Source: Fulvivirga lutea (GTDB taxonomy: Bacteria; Bacteroidota; Bacteroidia; Cytophagales; Cyclobacteriaceae). From it: a stretch of 64,000 nucleotides of DNA. The notes beneath the pieces were generated by a model. That model ran no database searches. It saw nothing but the letters and a program-made list of their open reading frames with translations, and had not been told where the DNA came from. Position 1 is the stretch's first letter, and each line of letters opens with the position of its first letter. Made by a program: the position numbers and the translations under genes. The stretch is taken from the NCBI RefSeq assembly GCF_017068455.1, contig NZ_CP070608.1, forward strand, positions 2,399,488-2,463,487, in the 5' to 3' direction. Positions 31,101-40,300 of this stretch are shown here, piece after piece.

Positions 31101-34100
31101 CACAGATGGTTATATTAATGATTCAGGTTCACCTGCTAATATAACCTACTCAATTACGCCATTTAACTTGGTAGATGGATGCCAGGGTGATGATTTCGAT
31201 GTGATTTTCACATTTAACTCTAAACCTAAAGGGTTTGATGATACAGATGAAACCTGTAGCGATGTTGCTCTGAATTATGATATTCAAGCTCAAAACATCA
31301 ATGATGCGATTAATGGTAATTCCGTAGTAAGTGATTTCACATATTCCGTTGTTTCATCAAGTGGATCAGTACCACCTGCACCTAACCGAACTGTTAAGAG
31401 TCCTTTACCAATCACAGACACTTATACGAACAACACAGGTTCTCCGGTGGATATTACTTACACCATTGTACCAATAAGTCAGGGAACTAATTGTACAGGC
31501 GATCCTTTCACCGTTACATTCACTATACAATCAGAACCGCTAGGTTCAAATACAACAGTTGATGTATGTGGTGGTGGTGCTATTAATTTTAATTTACAAG
31601 GGCAGATTACAAATGGTATTACTAGTAGATTTTACTATACAGTTACATCATCAAGTCCGGCTGATGTTGCTCCAGATCCTGACAGACCGATAGGAAGTGC
31701 AAGTACAACAGGAATAAATACTTCGTATACAAATACATCTGGAGCTCCTGTATTAATAACTTATGAGGTTACACCAATTGCTAATGACGCAACTAACTGT
31801 GAAGGAAATCCATTCCAGGTAAGGTTTAACATTATACCTGGTCCTGAGGGAGCTGCTGATACACCAGCACCTACTTGTTCAGGTGAGCAGCTTAACTATG
31901 ATATTCAAGCTGATAACGTGGATGCATTAGGTAATGGAATACCCGGAAGGTTCACATATGTTGTTTCATCAAGTAATGAGGGTGTTATTCCAACACCAGT
32001 ATCTCTTGATAGAACGGCAGCTTCAGACCTTCCAATCACGGATACCTTTACAAATACATCAACTGTTCCAGTAACAGTTACTTACACAATTACGCCAATT
32101 AGTGATACCGGTGGGTGTATTGGTACTCCGTTTAATGTATTTTTTGAAATAACTCCTGTTCCAAGAGGAGGGGATGATCTCAATAATATTGTATGTAGTG
32201 ATGATCCTGTTGTATACGATATTCAGGTGGACAATATAGATACCTTTAATGGATTAGCTTCAGAGTTCATTTATACTGTAACTTCAAGTGACCCTGCCAA
32301 CGTGCCTGCAGACGCTGATAGGGTAGTATATGATGCTGCACCTATTAATACGTCCTATTTAAATACTACTTCTTCTCCCGTATTCATAACGTATTCAATA
32401 ACTCCAAGAGAAACACTCAGTGGAGATTTATGTGAAGGAGAAGAGTTTGATGTTCGATTCCAGATCAACCCTGAGCCGGTTGTAAATCCGGCATTAGACA
32501 ATACGGTTTGTAGTGATGAAAATATCAATGTGACTCTGGCTACGAATGGTGTATCGGTAAACGCTGCTAATTACAATTTAACGAATGTAACCATTCCTTT
32601 AGGCTTAACACCAAGAGCTGGTAATGTTGTATTCCCACAGAATGGTGTGAGTGCAACTTACATACGTTTTGATAGATATGAGAACTTGACAAATGCACCT
32701 TTAACAGTTGATTACGATGTGATTCCGATTAGTGCATCAGGGTGCCAGGGAGACTTGGTTACAATTCAAGTTGAAATTCTTCCAGAGCCTGTCCTCGATC
32801 CTTTATTGAGCCCAACACCAGTTTGTTCAGGGCTTCCTTCCGGGGTTATTCTGTCAGAAGATGCAGGTTCAGTGGCAGCAGTATCTTATAATATCAATGG
32901 TATTTCTGTACCAGCAGGCTTAACTGCAAGTGCAGGAAATGCAAATATTGGAGATGGACAAGGAGCAAATGCAATACAGAACGACACATTTATAAATACA
33001 ACAAGTGTTCCATTACAAGTGATTTATACCATTGTGCCTGTGAGTGCAGCAGGATGCGAAGGAGATGCACAAACTGTAACATTCACTATCAATCCGTCAC
33101 CGGCTTTAGCCAATCTAAATGATGTTGTGTGCAGTGATGCTGCTGTTGGAATAATATTGGCAACGTTACCATCAAGTACTTCAGCTACGGATTATGATAT
33201 AACTGATATTAGACCTGCTGCCGGATTAGTACCAGGCGGTTCGAATGCAGGAATTGGTCTAACAAATAATACAGCATATCTTAGCACGGATGTTTTTACT
33301 AATAATACTAATGGGATTCTTACAGTAGAATATGATGTTGTTCCAGTGAGTGGACCAGGATGTAGAGGACCTCAAGTTACAATTGTAATAACAATTGAGC
33401 CTGAAATTACTATTAATGATCCGGCAGATCAAAATATCTGTAGTGGTGATATTGTAAGTATTTTATTAGATTCACCTACTGTCCCATCTTCGGGCAATGT
33501 TACATTCGATTTTACTACTACAGTTTCGAGTCCTTTATTGACAGGGTATACAGTTGCTGCACAAAATAAATCTAACGGTAGTTTTATTTCCGATGCGATT
33601 ATAAATAACACTGATGACCCTCAAACTGTAACTTACCACATTACGCCTGAAGCAGTTGGTGCGAATAACGGTGCAGGTTGTACGAATCCATTATTTACAG
33701 ATGTTGTGGTTACCGTGCTACCAGTTCCAAAAGTGACAGCTTCAAGTAGTTTTGTAACCATATGTGAAGGTCAAAATTTATCAATTGATTTAACAAGCAC
33801 TACTAATCCGTCTATTGGTACAATACAATTTGAAATAACCAATGTAGTTGCTACCGGAGGCGTAACAGGGTTTAGCCCGATAGGCACATTTTATGCTAGC
33901 TCCGATCAGATTATGGATGCATTTGATAATCCTACAACGAGCAATCAAACGGTAACTTATACAATTACTCCAAGAGCATTTGGTACAGTTGCTGGTACAT
34001 GTAGTGGAAACCCTATAACGGTAGTGGTTACTGTAAGACCAAGAAGTGTGGTAACACCGACACTAACCAACATTGAATTATGTAGCGGTGAATCATTTAC

Positions 34101-36096
34101 TAATACCCTGTCATTTGATGTGGACATAAATTCGGTTATTGCAGAATGGACGGTTGCAGATAATGCTAATGTGGATGGGGATAATGGTAGTATAGGAAGA
34201 ACAATGTTCTTTAGTTTAGTTAATAATTCTAATGTACCACAGACCTTAGAATACATTGTAACACCACAGTCTTTGTTTGACGCAAGTTGTAGTGGTGACC
34301 CTGTTTCAGTGTTTGTTACGGTGAATCCAATTCCTGATGTGGTGATTATTGATACCGAGGTAGTAAGATGTGATGGTGATTTGTCAAATATACCACTTCA
34401 AGGTATTGGTACACGTTTTGAGTGGAGTGCAGATGTAATTTCAGGTAGTGTAGCAGGAGTGGATGGATCTAGTGGTTCAGAGGTTAATGATGGTAATGCT
34501 AGAATAAATCAGGTTCTAACTAATACTGGAACAACCCCAGCCATTATTAGATACACCATAGAATCATACTATGATAAAACATTATTAACAGGTAATGATC
34601 CTTGTGAAGGATTTGTGCCAGGCTTTGTGACTCTTACGCTGAGCCCTCCTGTAAGTGCTTCTATAGTTCCTCATCCACAAGATGGTACCAATACGCGTGT
34701 TAGATGTACAGGTAATGTAGAAGCTGTTCAGTTTGCCTTTACAGGTTCTGCACCTTTCACTCTTACCTTAGATGTAACTGACGCAAATGGTATTACAACA
34801 AGAGAGGTTATAGACAACCTGCCGTCTCAATACGCAGAATTAACTTCTGAATCTGTTACTTATGAATTAGTACAAATTGAAGATGCGAATGGCTGTATTG
34901 CAACTTCCACGGAATCACTGCAAGTTATTTTTGAAGAGGCCATTGCTGACTTTGAAGTTCGAGGTGCAGATGCTCTGAATACATTTGGTTTTACCAACGC
35001 AAATGCTACAGTTAATTTGGATTTTAATTCAGGCACTGGTACAGTTGAATTTAGGTTTAACAATTTCAACCCAGCTAATACGTACACATTACAAATTGGT
35101 GATGAAGTAATTAATGTTACTTCGCCTACATTGACCTACACATTTACTGAGCCATCAACATTTGGAACTCTTGGTTATGTTGCAGAATTGCAAGTGTCTA
35201 CTCCAACCATTGGCGATGTTTGTAACGATGTAAGTAGCTTCTTTATAGAAGTATTACCTCCGGAGCCAACAGTTATTGCTGCTGCTGATATTTTAGAGGC
35301 CTGTCCGCCTTTTAACGTGAATTTTGAAAGTTACAGGGAAGATCTTTCTTTATCCAGAAATGTAGTTGTCGAGAATTTAGTATGGACAATTAATGGACAG
35401 ACAATTCAGACACCTAACCCAACATTTACATTTACTCAGCCGGGTGTTTATAATGTTGAAGTGAAAGGTGATAATGGTCACGGACAAGAGGCTTTTGATA
35501 ACCTAGTGATAACGGCTTATCCAGTGCCAACAGCAGAGTTTATTATAACTCAAACTACCGTATACATACCAGATGATGGATTCAGACCAACTAACAGGTC
35601 ACAGGGTGCTACTAGCTTTGAATGGGATTTTGGAGACTTTAATACCTCGGTATCTAGAAACCCTGAACATTTTTATGAATTAGAAGGAGAGTATGAAGTA
35701 ACTCTTACTGCGATCAATGATTTTGGTTGTGTGAGTACAAAATTAGATACCGTAACTGTAGAAGAAGGTGGATTTACTAAAACACCGAATGCATTTACAC
35801 CTAACTTAAATGGTCCTTCTGGCGGTGCAGAGTTTGATCCAAATGTGCCAGGTTCCGGTGACTTGGCCAATGATATTTTCCTTCCTATTACCGTAGGAGT
35901 GCAGGAATTTAAAATGTGGGTTTATGATCGTTGGGGCAACCTGATTTTCTTTAGTGATAATAAGAGAATAGGATGGGATGGTTATGATAGTAAAGGAAAC
36001 CTACTACCTGCTGGAGTGTATGTGTATAAGCTTGACCTGATATTATCTAATGGTCAGCGTACCACACGTGTTGGAGATGTAACTTTGATTAGATAA
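22120..36096 (+). CDS. Giant T9SS-exported repeat adhesin with gliding-type C-terminal domain
   Basis: About 4,658 residues. I start at the ATG-ATG pair at 22120/22123 because it begins directly with a signal peptide (MMKYFRFVVFIFFY, cleavage after LFGQ), not at the TTG at 22093. The first part (about 20-1900) holds varied Ig/PKD-like beta modules with CxG or CxD signatures. Then comes a long series of one module family: CSD near the start, VTYxxxP and GCxGDPF near the end, closed by PxPxG. Ten of these (residues about 1960-2929) are nearly identical, and about a dozen diverged relatives flank them. A terminal PKD domain (FEWDFGDFNT) precedes the gliding-motility CTD (FTPNLNGPSGG, VYDRWGNLIFF, GVYVYKLDL, end VTLIR). 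The architecture predicts a T9SS-secreted surface adhesin in the style of SprB; function is inference. The partner PorP/SprF gene follows 17 bp later. Confidence 0.88.
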   Translation: MMKYFRFVVFIFFYLTVNTELFGQNLVSATHETDNQLQVTAVFDSPPTNIVANYSLAGGTIPVSSVFVSGNTAFIALSSPVPIGTSSFSVLYIPTGSTVNSVNNRIVDCDDFEWELVGIPTPPCAPVNPQTRMTFSIVPGVRNSSNFNLGNIVVRARWNDPANNRSDLVPFESDENGLASSPNNFFTVSAAADGFNYPDNENDCSYESIWLVRIGTTSCIASNPGQFVTYASHNEDNEGGGVINLQPTIANTELVCLNDEANMSFSDVSTLNCINDPDQPNDDDRWVRVIYGDAGRADADRIPNVFVGGVQVTDETGALIAGEYIPTFGGGTGAIGTGDIIGVVEFNDPVNQLPFGALDQITTVSTATALANRDIGDRFYVTIEYWNVCNPYSLGNAAGNQVSASDFLEIIDIPPAPTAVDDIICEGDGLGGVNFTVAGTGGSTRINWYDDDPNTGGVLSANPNGNNSVNFPATSFPGGLNTNNPGIYSMWATYVIGTTNSCESDPVEITVTVREDLTQPGAITGTSPICNNTNNVTFSIAGAPGNNPFGGAIEYEWSSTGGGGVNLDATSGNSITADFNIGGSFTSVTRTIRVRRIYSSAPTCPSNYRTFTVTIFGTTQGGTTGSDNDICEGESTGVISLTGERGSILNWERQFNGGGFIDIGNNGNTSFSEILATEGTYEYRAVVDNGPCLTQTSSVTTITVNPIPATPTITASGGVTNICANGVDQIILQSSNTDGNADEYAWYRDPDLITPVQQSNSNQLIRSTVAQSGRYYVQVIGVNPTNCESPLSAPIDITIDPLPTASGPTGGGSVCSGNPAPDIVWNLTGTAPYQVTYTDGTSTFGPIAEPTNTFTLSGLVTAGTYEITALSDNNGCNATSLGGTASITVGGTAPSLDTPFSLDNNVACDDGASSFNPELLFSLDDANSASQSGFVLIYRIDGSTNRTINFDTDAVGDPTAAIVFNDIELNSTVPSPHDIEIVSIESPAGCLTVLNTIINFTLNPRPADPTGPVNAIACSDPGTGQTISVDVPAGGFTVRWYTSYTDPTTNSPVTGADGTIGGTNGNEFTPVTSSTATFFAAIETDATGCLSNGAVAVTQTEDTAPSVANADTDGVGNNATCNDFYTLSGNIPGSGIGTWSTGNVIYQASFNSLVDDGAGVEGPGPVNTDPVVESWTVDASAGSFTASTDYFRVDGSQFVARDVDGEVIWRTPIIDISGFPLGVDLTVDLSNNGNLEAGDDINVFYRINGGVETLFTAGSQSGNFATVTASASGLTGTTLQIVIRVENNADNDEIYFDNVAITEAGTSAPVFADPNLPNTLVTNLPVGSTDFTWTISSALGVCSDETSTVTITRNPLPDVIDPTPEVCEDQPRNSDNAIIDLTTYENSITSLPAGNRTVTWFTNPGLTINPGDVNNHPVGNNDILYYIIENNTTNCTNDGQITFTVNTLPATAIPPLGDRTFCEDALGTSTHGGVNLETAYNLAVANGDLTNRDVTWFLAYDIPTAVFSSPIVVGAGVGETQNFEVSDGLTIYARVENTITSCVNFAEVDFTVNSLPAPNPIRIGGSPAASPANFCLSSTPILLSIDNATNTNSTYQWSSTTPDIEILGSTTSEFVIVRLDDEITLADNEFLQIVETTQEGCPGPVTQLQIVVETAPSAPSIIGPNDVCSNEAGVIYSVSPANPTSSYAWTIPAGASISGPTDDPTVTINFGTTGGSISVTETNTLGCTSPAAAPETVTIRNRPTITPGLSRTVCSDDLSGITFSTTGVPVATSYQITSVFVTPGLLEDAGNAALNGTSHANVPAGFIANDRFRNLTATNLSVVYTVVPTTENPVGKFCDGNPVNITLTVRPEPYLSTSLDREVCSQEISGLEMDEQPGSVNATAFHYTLLNTNGLTPEAGNAVIPSTGAFPAGAPFDYVINDSYINTTGGPVVVSYTVIPISAAGCESTSAVPIVVRLTVDPEPVGAAITRADQCSDVAFSLSPANILNGLGGTSTYTWVRNPLPAGLTEVAAGTGTGNIAETLQNLTGGTLNATYVVTPTSADGCAGDPYTITVPVDPEPVGAAITRADQCSDVAFSLSPDNITNGLGGTSSYTWVRNPLPAGLTEVAAGTGTGNIAETLQNLTGGTLNATYVVTPTSADGCAGDSYTITVPVDPEPVGAAITRADQCSDVAFSLSPDNITNGLGGTSSYTWVRNPLPAGLTEVAAGTGTGNIAETLQNLTGSTLNATYVVTPTSADGCAGDPYTITVPVDPEPVGAAITRADQCSDVAFSLSPANILNGLGGTSTYTWVRNPLPAGLTEVAAGTGTGNIAETLQNLTGGTLNATYVVTPTSADGCAGDPYTITVPVDPEPVGAAITRADQCSDVAFSLSPDNITNGLGGTSTYTWVRNPLPAGLTEVAAGTGTGNIAETLQNLTGGTLNATYVVTPTSADGCAGDPYTITVPVDPEPVGAAITRADQCSDVAFSLSPDNITNGLGGTSTYTWVRNPLPAGLTEVAAGTGTGNIAETLQNLTGGTLNATYVVTPTSADGCAGDPYTITVPVDPEPVGAAITRADQCSDVAFSLSPDNITNGLGGTSTYTWVRNPLPAGLTQVVGGSGTGNIAETLQNLTGGTLNATYVVTPTSADGCAGDPYTITVPVDPEPVGAAITRADQCSDVAFSLSPDNITNGLGGTSTYTWVRNPLPAGLTQVVGGSGTGNIAETLQNLTGGTLNATYVVTPTSADGCAGDPYTITVPVDPEPVGAAITRADQCSDVAFSLSPDNITNGLGGTSTYTWVRNPLPAGLTQVVGGSGTGNIAETLQNLTGGTLNATYVVTPTSADGCAGDPYTITVPVDPEPVGAAITRADQCSDVAFSLSPDNITNGLGGTSTYTWVRNPLPAGLTQVVGGSGTGNIAETLQNLTGGTLNATYVVTPTSADGCAGDPYTITVPVDPEPVGSLATPAALCSDATLAYNIQTQNINANNGLLSQFTYTVSSDNPDVAAAANRVVPSVDPITDGYINDSGSPANITYSITPFNLVDGCQGDDFDVIFTFNSKPKGFDDTDETCSDVALNYDIQAQNINDAINGNSVVSDFTYSVVSSSGSVPPAPNRTVKSPLPITDTYTNNTGSPVDITYTIVPISQGTNCTGDPFTVTFTIQSEPLGSNTTVDVCGGGAINFNLQGQITNGITSRFYYTVTSSSPADVAPDPDRPIGSASTTGINTSYTNTSGAPVLITYEVTPIANDATNCEGNPFQVRFNIIPGPEGAADTPAPTCSGEQLNYDIQADNVDALGNGIPGRFTYVVSSSNEGVIPTPVSLDRTAASDLPITDTFTNTSTVPVTVTYTITPISDTGGCIGTPFNVFFEITPVPRGGDDLNNIVCSDDPVVYDIQVDNIDTFNGLASEFIYTVTSSDPANVPADADRVVYDAAPINTSYLNTTSSPVFITYSITPRETLSGDLCEGEEFDVRFQINPEPVVNPALDNTVCSDENINVTLATNGVSVNAANYNLTNVTIPLGLTPRAGNVVFPQNGVSATYIRFDRYENLTNAPLTVDYDVIPISASGCQGDLVTIQVEILPEPVLDPLLSPTPVCSGLPSGVILSEDAGSVAAVSYNINGISVPAGLTASAGNANIGDGQGANAIQNDTFINTTSVPLQVIYTIVPVSAAGCEGDAQTVTFTINPSPALANLNDVVCSDAAVGIILATLPSSTSATDYDITDIRPAAGLVPGGSNAGIGLTNNTAYLSTDVFTNNTNGILTVEYDVVPVSGPGCRGPQVTIVITIEPEITINDPADQNICSGDIVSILLDSPTVPSSGNVTFDFTTTVSSPLLTGYTVAAQNKSNGSFISDAIINNTDDPQTVTYHITPEAVGANNGAGCTNPLFTDVVVTVLPVPKVTASSSFVTICEGQNLSIDLTSTTNPSIGTIQFEITNVVATGGVTGFSPIGTFYASSDQIMDAFDNPTTSNQTVTYTITPRAFGTVAGTCSGNPITVVVTVRPRSVVTPTLTNIELCSGESFTNTLSFDVDINSVIAEWTVADNANVDGDNGSIGRTMFFSLVNNSNVPQTLEYIVTPQSLFDASCSGDPVSVFVTVNPIPDVVIIDTEVVRCDGDLSNIPLQGIGTRFEWSADVISGSVAGVDGSSGSEVNDGNARINQVLTNTGTTPAIIRYTIESYYDKTLLTGNDPCEGFVPGFVTLTLSPPVSASIVPHPQDGTNTRVRCTGNVEAVQFAFTGSAPFTLTLDVTDANGITTREVIDNLPSQYAELTSESVTYELVQIEDANGCIATSTESLQVIFEEAIADFEVRGADALNTFGFTNANATVNLDFNSGTGTVEFRFNNFNPANTYTLQIGDEVINVTSPTLTYTFTEPSTFGTLGYVAELQVSTPTIGDVCNDVSSFFIEVLPPEPTVIAAADILEACPPFNVNFESYREDLSLSRNVVVENLVWTINGQTIQTPNPTFTFTQPGVYNVEVKGDNGHGQEAFDNLVITAYPVPTAEFIITQTTVYIPDDGFRPTNRSQGATSFEWDFGDFNTSVSRNPEHFYELEGEYEVTLTAINDFGCVSTKLDTVTVEEGGFTKTPNAFTPNLNGPSGGAEFDPNVPGSGDLANDIFLPITVGVQEFKMWVYDRWGNLIFFSDNKRIGWDGYDSKGNLLPAGVYVYKLDLILSNGQRTTRVGDVTLIR
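27997..30906 (+). repeat. Ten exact-length 291-bp tandem units inside the giant adhesin gene
   Basis: Units begin at 27997 and every 291 bp after that, each encoding 97 residues from VDPEPVG to YTIT(V)P. No unit carries an indel. Units 1 and 4 share PANILNG, while all others have PDNITNG. Units 2 and 3 share TSSYTW. Units 1-6 have TEVAAGTG, and units 7-10 have TQVVGGSG. At DNA level units 6 and 8 resemble each other in the first half, and 7, 9 and 10 form another group, which indicates duplication in blocks and gene conversion. Each unit has two Cys (QCSD and GCAG). Ag and GCG/ACG codons make the array look GC-richer than its flanks. Confidence 0.97.
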
Positions 36097-36113
36097 CTTG
36101 AGCTTGATTTGAA

Positions 36114-37163
36114 ATGAAAAAGATATTACTTCTTACTTTCGGACTCTTACTTGCTGGTAAGTTATCAGCTCAGGATCCACAGTTTTCCCAGTTTTATAAT
36201 GCGCCATTATATTTAAATCCTGGATTTACGGGTATTACTCCGCAGCAAAGATTGATAGCGAACCACAGATTGCAATGGCCAAACCTACCCCAAGTGTTTT
36301 CTACTTATGCCATTTCGTATGAAATGTTCATTGGTGAATTAAAAAGTGGCTTTGGTTTAATGGCTACAACCGATAAAATGGGTACTGGGGGGTGGAGAAC
36401 AACTACGGCAGGTCTTTTGTATAGCTACAAAATACGAGTAAGTGAAGATTGGGTATTTTCACCAGGAATCTATTTTGGCTATGGACAGCAGGGATTGGAT
36501 CAAAGTAAGCTACAATTAGGTGATGAGCTGGCATCTGATCAATCCGGATCAAATGATCCCGGAGTAGGTAGAATTGATAATGCCACTTATCTTGATATTG
36601 GTTCTGGCCTAATTATGTACAACAGAAATCTTTGGTTAGGTATTTCAGCATATCATATGAATCAACCCAATATTTCATTGATTGGAAATGAAAGCCGACT
36701 ACCTATCAAATACAATTTGCATGGTGGAATGCGTATTCCTTTGTATAATGGACCCAAAACCATCAGTAAGGTGTCTTACCTTACTCCAGGTTTTGTATAC
36801 AGAAGACAAGGAGATACTTTCTCTCAGCTAGATCTAGGTGTGAATTATCATATTGACCCAGTTTCAATTGGAGTTTGGTATCGTGGCGTTCCATTACAAA
36901 GGTCATTTCAATACATAGGATTAGAAGATAGTCAGGTACAACAAGATGCTCTGGTATTTTCGCTGTCATTACTATTTAATACTTTTCAGGTGGGCTATAG
37001 CTACGATTTTACCATTTCAGAATTAGCTTCTTCGGCAGGTGGTGCTCATGAAGTATCCATCATTTATGAGTTTGTAACTAAGCCATTTAGAAGAGGGGTT
37101 AGAAAGAAATACAGGCAGCTACCATGCCCTACATTTAACAGTAAAGAGGGATTCTGGAATTAA
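36114..37163 (+). CDS. PorP/SprF-family type IX secretion outer-membrane protein
   Basis: 349 residues. A signal peptide (cleavage after LSAQ) is followed by the family's opening DPQFSQFYNAPLYLNPGFTG. Alternating amphipathic strands of a beta-barrel come next (for example RLIANHRLQWPNLP, LLYSYKI, WVFSPGIYFGYG). The end SYDFTISEL with GGAHEVSI and PCPTF is also diagnostic. In Flavobacterium, SprF is needed for secretion or surface attachment of its adjacent SprB cargo (established). By analogy this protein serves the giant adhesin 17 bp upstream. Confidence 0.93.
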   Translation: MKKILLLTFGLLLAGKLSAQDPQFSQFYNAPLYLNPGFTGITPQQRLIANHRLQWPNLPQVFSTYAISYEMFIGELKSGFGLMATTDKMGTGGWRTTTAGLLYSYKIRVSEDWVFSPGIYFGYGQQGLDQSKLQLGDELASDQSGSNDPGVGRIDNATYLDIGSGLIMYNRNLWLGISAYHMNQPNISLIGNESRLPIKYNLHGGMRIPLYNGPKTISKVSYLTPGFVYRRQGDTFSQLDLGVNYHIDPVSIGVWYRGVPLQRSFQYIGLEDSQVQQDALVFSLSLLFNTFQVGYSYDFTISELASSAGGAHEVSIIYEFVTKPFRRGVRKKYRQLPCPTFNSKEGFWN

Positions 37164-37319
37164 TCCACATCCCTTAAACTGTATAATCTGCATCTTATCT
37201 TCAATTACAGCATTACAGCGATTATTCATCCAATTAGCTGATTTTCAGCGGTTTCATTATCGTACTTTGTAGTATTTAATCTTGTCTATGTGGCTTTATA
37301 ACTCTACAGGTGTAAAGCA

Positions 37320-40300
37320 ATGTCTAAACAGGCGATAATTTTCATTATCTTTTTTCTTATAGCATCAGTGAATGATGCTATGTCTCAATGTAATTTATTG
37401 AGGTCGCAGATTGACGTATCATTTAATACAGATCAGGACTGCGCGCCCGTAACGGTTACCGACTTTACTGTTACCTACTATTTTAATGCACCTCAAAACC
37501 CAGCTGACATAGAGATAAGGTTTGAGTGGAATGATCCGGGTAACCAGGTTTCATTCATAAATATTGGTAATGGGCTGATTGCAGGTGGCGGTAACACGGA
37601 ATTTACAGCGTCTGCACCAGCATTTTCCTACTTTATTAATAATGATTGTGCAATAAGGCCTACTTCATTTTTATACATTAATGGTGTTCTTTGTCCAACT
37701 TCAGAAGAATTACAGCTGAGTCCCTTTTGGGGTACAGACGAAGATGGTAATGGAGACGTTACTATCGACCCCATCAACTATGATGTTTGTTACAATAACC
37801 CAATAGTGAATGCCGTATTTACTGATAACTCAGAGTTTAATTGTAGAATACAAGTTGAGCCGGATAGACCTAACCAGATCACAAGACATACACAGTTTGT
37901 GTATGGTACTAATCATAATCCTGCAGCAACAATATTAAACCTCACACTTGAAGATGGGGGCACACAAGGCTTAACCGATGGTACGGGAAATATTGTAACG
38001 CCAGTCACCAGAAGTGGAGTAACAGCCGCTTATTTTGGCCCTATCGTTACTGTACCAACACCAGCACTTGGCCCTGCAGCCGTCACCTTTCCAATGAATG
38101 CACCTGCTGATGCTGCCAACTTAATTGGCAACACATTTGAAATAACACTTTACAACTGGAACTTCTGTAATCCTTATAATGGCAATCCACTTGCCCCAAA
38201 TTATGCAGATGCCATTGCAACGACTGCTTACCTTATAATTGTAGACGCACCTGCGCCTGATTTTTTAACGCGTAGAAATGATGCATCGGGAGCTATAACC
38301 ACAACATTCTGCCTGGATGAAAATATTTATTTCGATAACGAAACCCCTGGTTTAGGCGGATTGGGATTCACATGGGAATTTTTCGATGATAATACAGGAG
38401 CAACCTTACTTTCTACTAGTACAGATATAAACCCTACTTTTTCTTACACCACACCTGGGCAAAAATTGGTGAGATTAACTGCCTCTGATCCAACAGCGCA
38501 GGGAAGCTGTGATGAGGTATATGAATTGCTTCTGGATATATCACCTTCTTTGGTGGCAGATATTCAACTAACCGATTTATCCAACAATCCAATAACACCG
38601 GAATTCTGCCAGGATGCTACCAATAGCCTGAATTTCGATGTTCGCTTTTCAGACAATTCTACGGGTACTGCTACAGCCAATACCCGATGGCGCTGGGAGT
38701 TTTATGATGAAAATAACACTCTGATGTTAGAAGTTCCTGCCGCAGGAGCATTTTCATCCACACAACTGGGGCCTTTCGATCGCAATTTTATTAATCCCGG
38801 TGTTTATAGAGCAGTTCTTACTATTCGAGACAATGCCACATCATGTGAAAGTACAGATGAGGAGTTTGTCTATGTATATCCTGCTCCTGAGCCTGATTTT
38901 ACCGCTACACGTGTCTGTGAAGGTGAGCTTACCAATTTTACAGACAACTCCACTATCGCTGCTATAAATGGGGAGGCTATTGTTTCGTGGGAGTGGGATC
39001 TGGATTATGATGGTGTGACCTTCAACAAAGAGGCGACATTTGATAATCAATTGAATTTTGATTATTTGTACCCTGCTGCAGGTACCTATAACGTAGCCTT
39101 ATTAGTTACATCAGATCAAAATTCATGTGCAGAAATGCTTGTTCAAACAGTAAATGTTGACCCATTACCTGTTGCCAATTTCACTCCAGATGTAACAGAA
39201 GGTTGCAGTATATTAACAGTAAACTTTACCAATAATTCTGTGGGCTCACAGCCCGATGTAATTTCACAATATGTATGGGAAATTGATGATGGCAGTGGGT
39301 TTGTTACAGATGCAACTCAAGATCCGTCTGACCCTTCATTTAATGCTGTATTTACCAGGAGCTTTACGAATAATACAAATTCCAATATCACTTTTGATGT
39401 AAGACTTAGAGCTATTACCGTTAACAATTGCGAAACTGTTAGTGGAGTTCAACAGATTACAGTATTTCCGGCTCCCTTATCAGGTTTTAATTCTATCAAT
39501 TATTCACCATTTAATGATAACTGCTCTCCACTGGATGTAGACTTTCAAGTGGATGCTTTAACCCAGAGTCAAATGCCGAGTAATTACACCTGGACGATTT
39601 CGGATAATAATGGTCAGGTAGATCAGCAAAGTACCGGAATCACACCTTCATTTAATTATGAGTTTGAAAATAATACACAGACTATAAAAGATTACTTTGT
39701 TACTCTTGAGTCTTCAATAGGAGGTAGCTGTTCTGGTGATAGTACGATTACAATAAGAGTTAACCCAGTGCCGGTTTCAACTTTTGAGGTTGATACATTA
39801 GAAGTAACCTGCGAAATCATGCGCCTCTATGCTGAAGCCAATCAGAAAGGCTTGGCCGATTATGCATGGCAAGTGAGTATAGAGGGGACAATAGTTTTTG
39901 CTTCATCTGGTGCGCAGGACAACATTGAATATACTGTTAATAAAACAGGTATGCCATTAGACGTGGAAATTCAATTGGTGGCTACCAATTTTGCAGGTTG
40001 TTCAGGTCCGGCCGAAGTTCAGTTGATAACTGTTGAGGAAGAGCAAAATATAGCTGTTGGGTTTGATGTTTCTCCTCTGGTTCAAACGTTGCCCGATGCA
40101 ACAATATTTTTAACTAATACAACTAACGTTGGTCCATGGGAGTACCTATGGAGCTTTGGTGATGGAAACACAAGCACAGATCCTAATTTATCAGAATATA
40201 CTTATACTCAGGCAGGCACTTATTCTGTATCTCTCACAGCCAGTTTTGGTGAATGTACTGTTACAGAAATAAAATCAATTACCATTAATCCTATTCCACC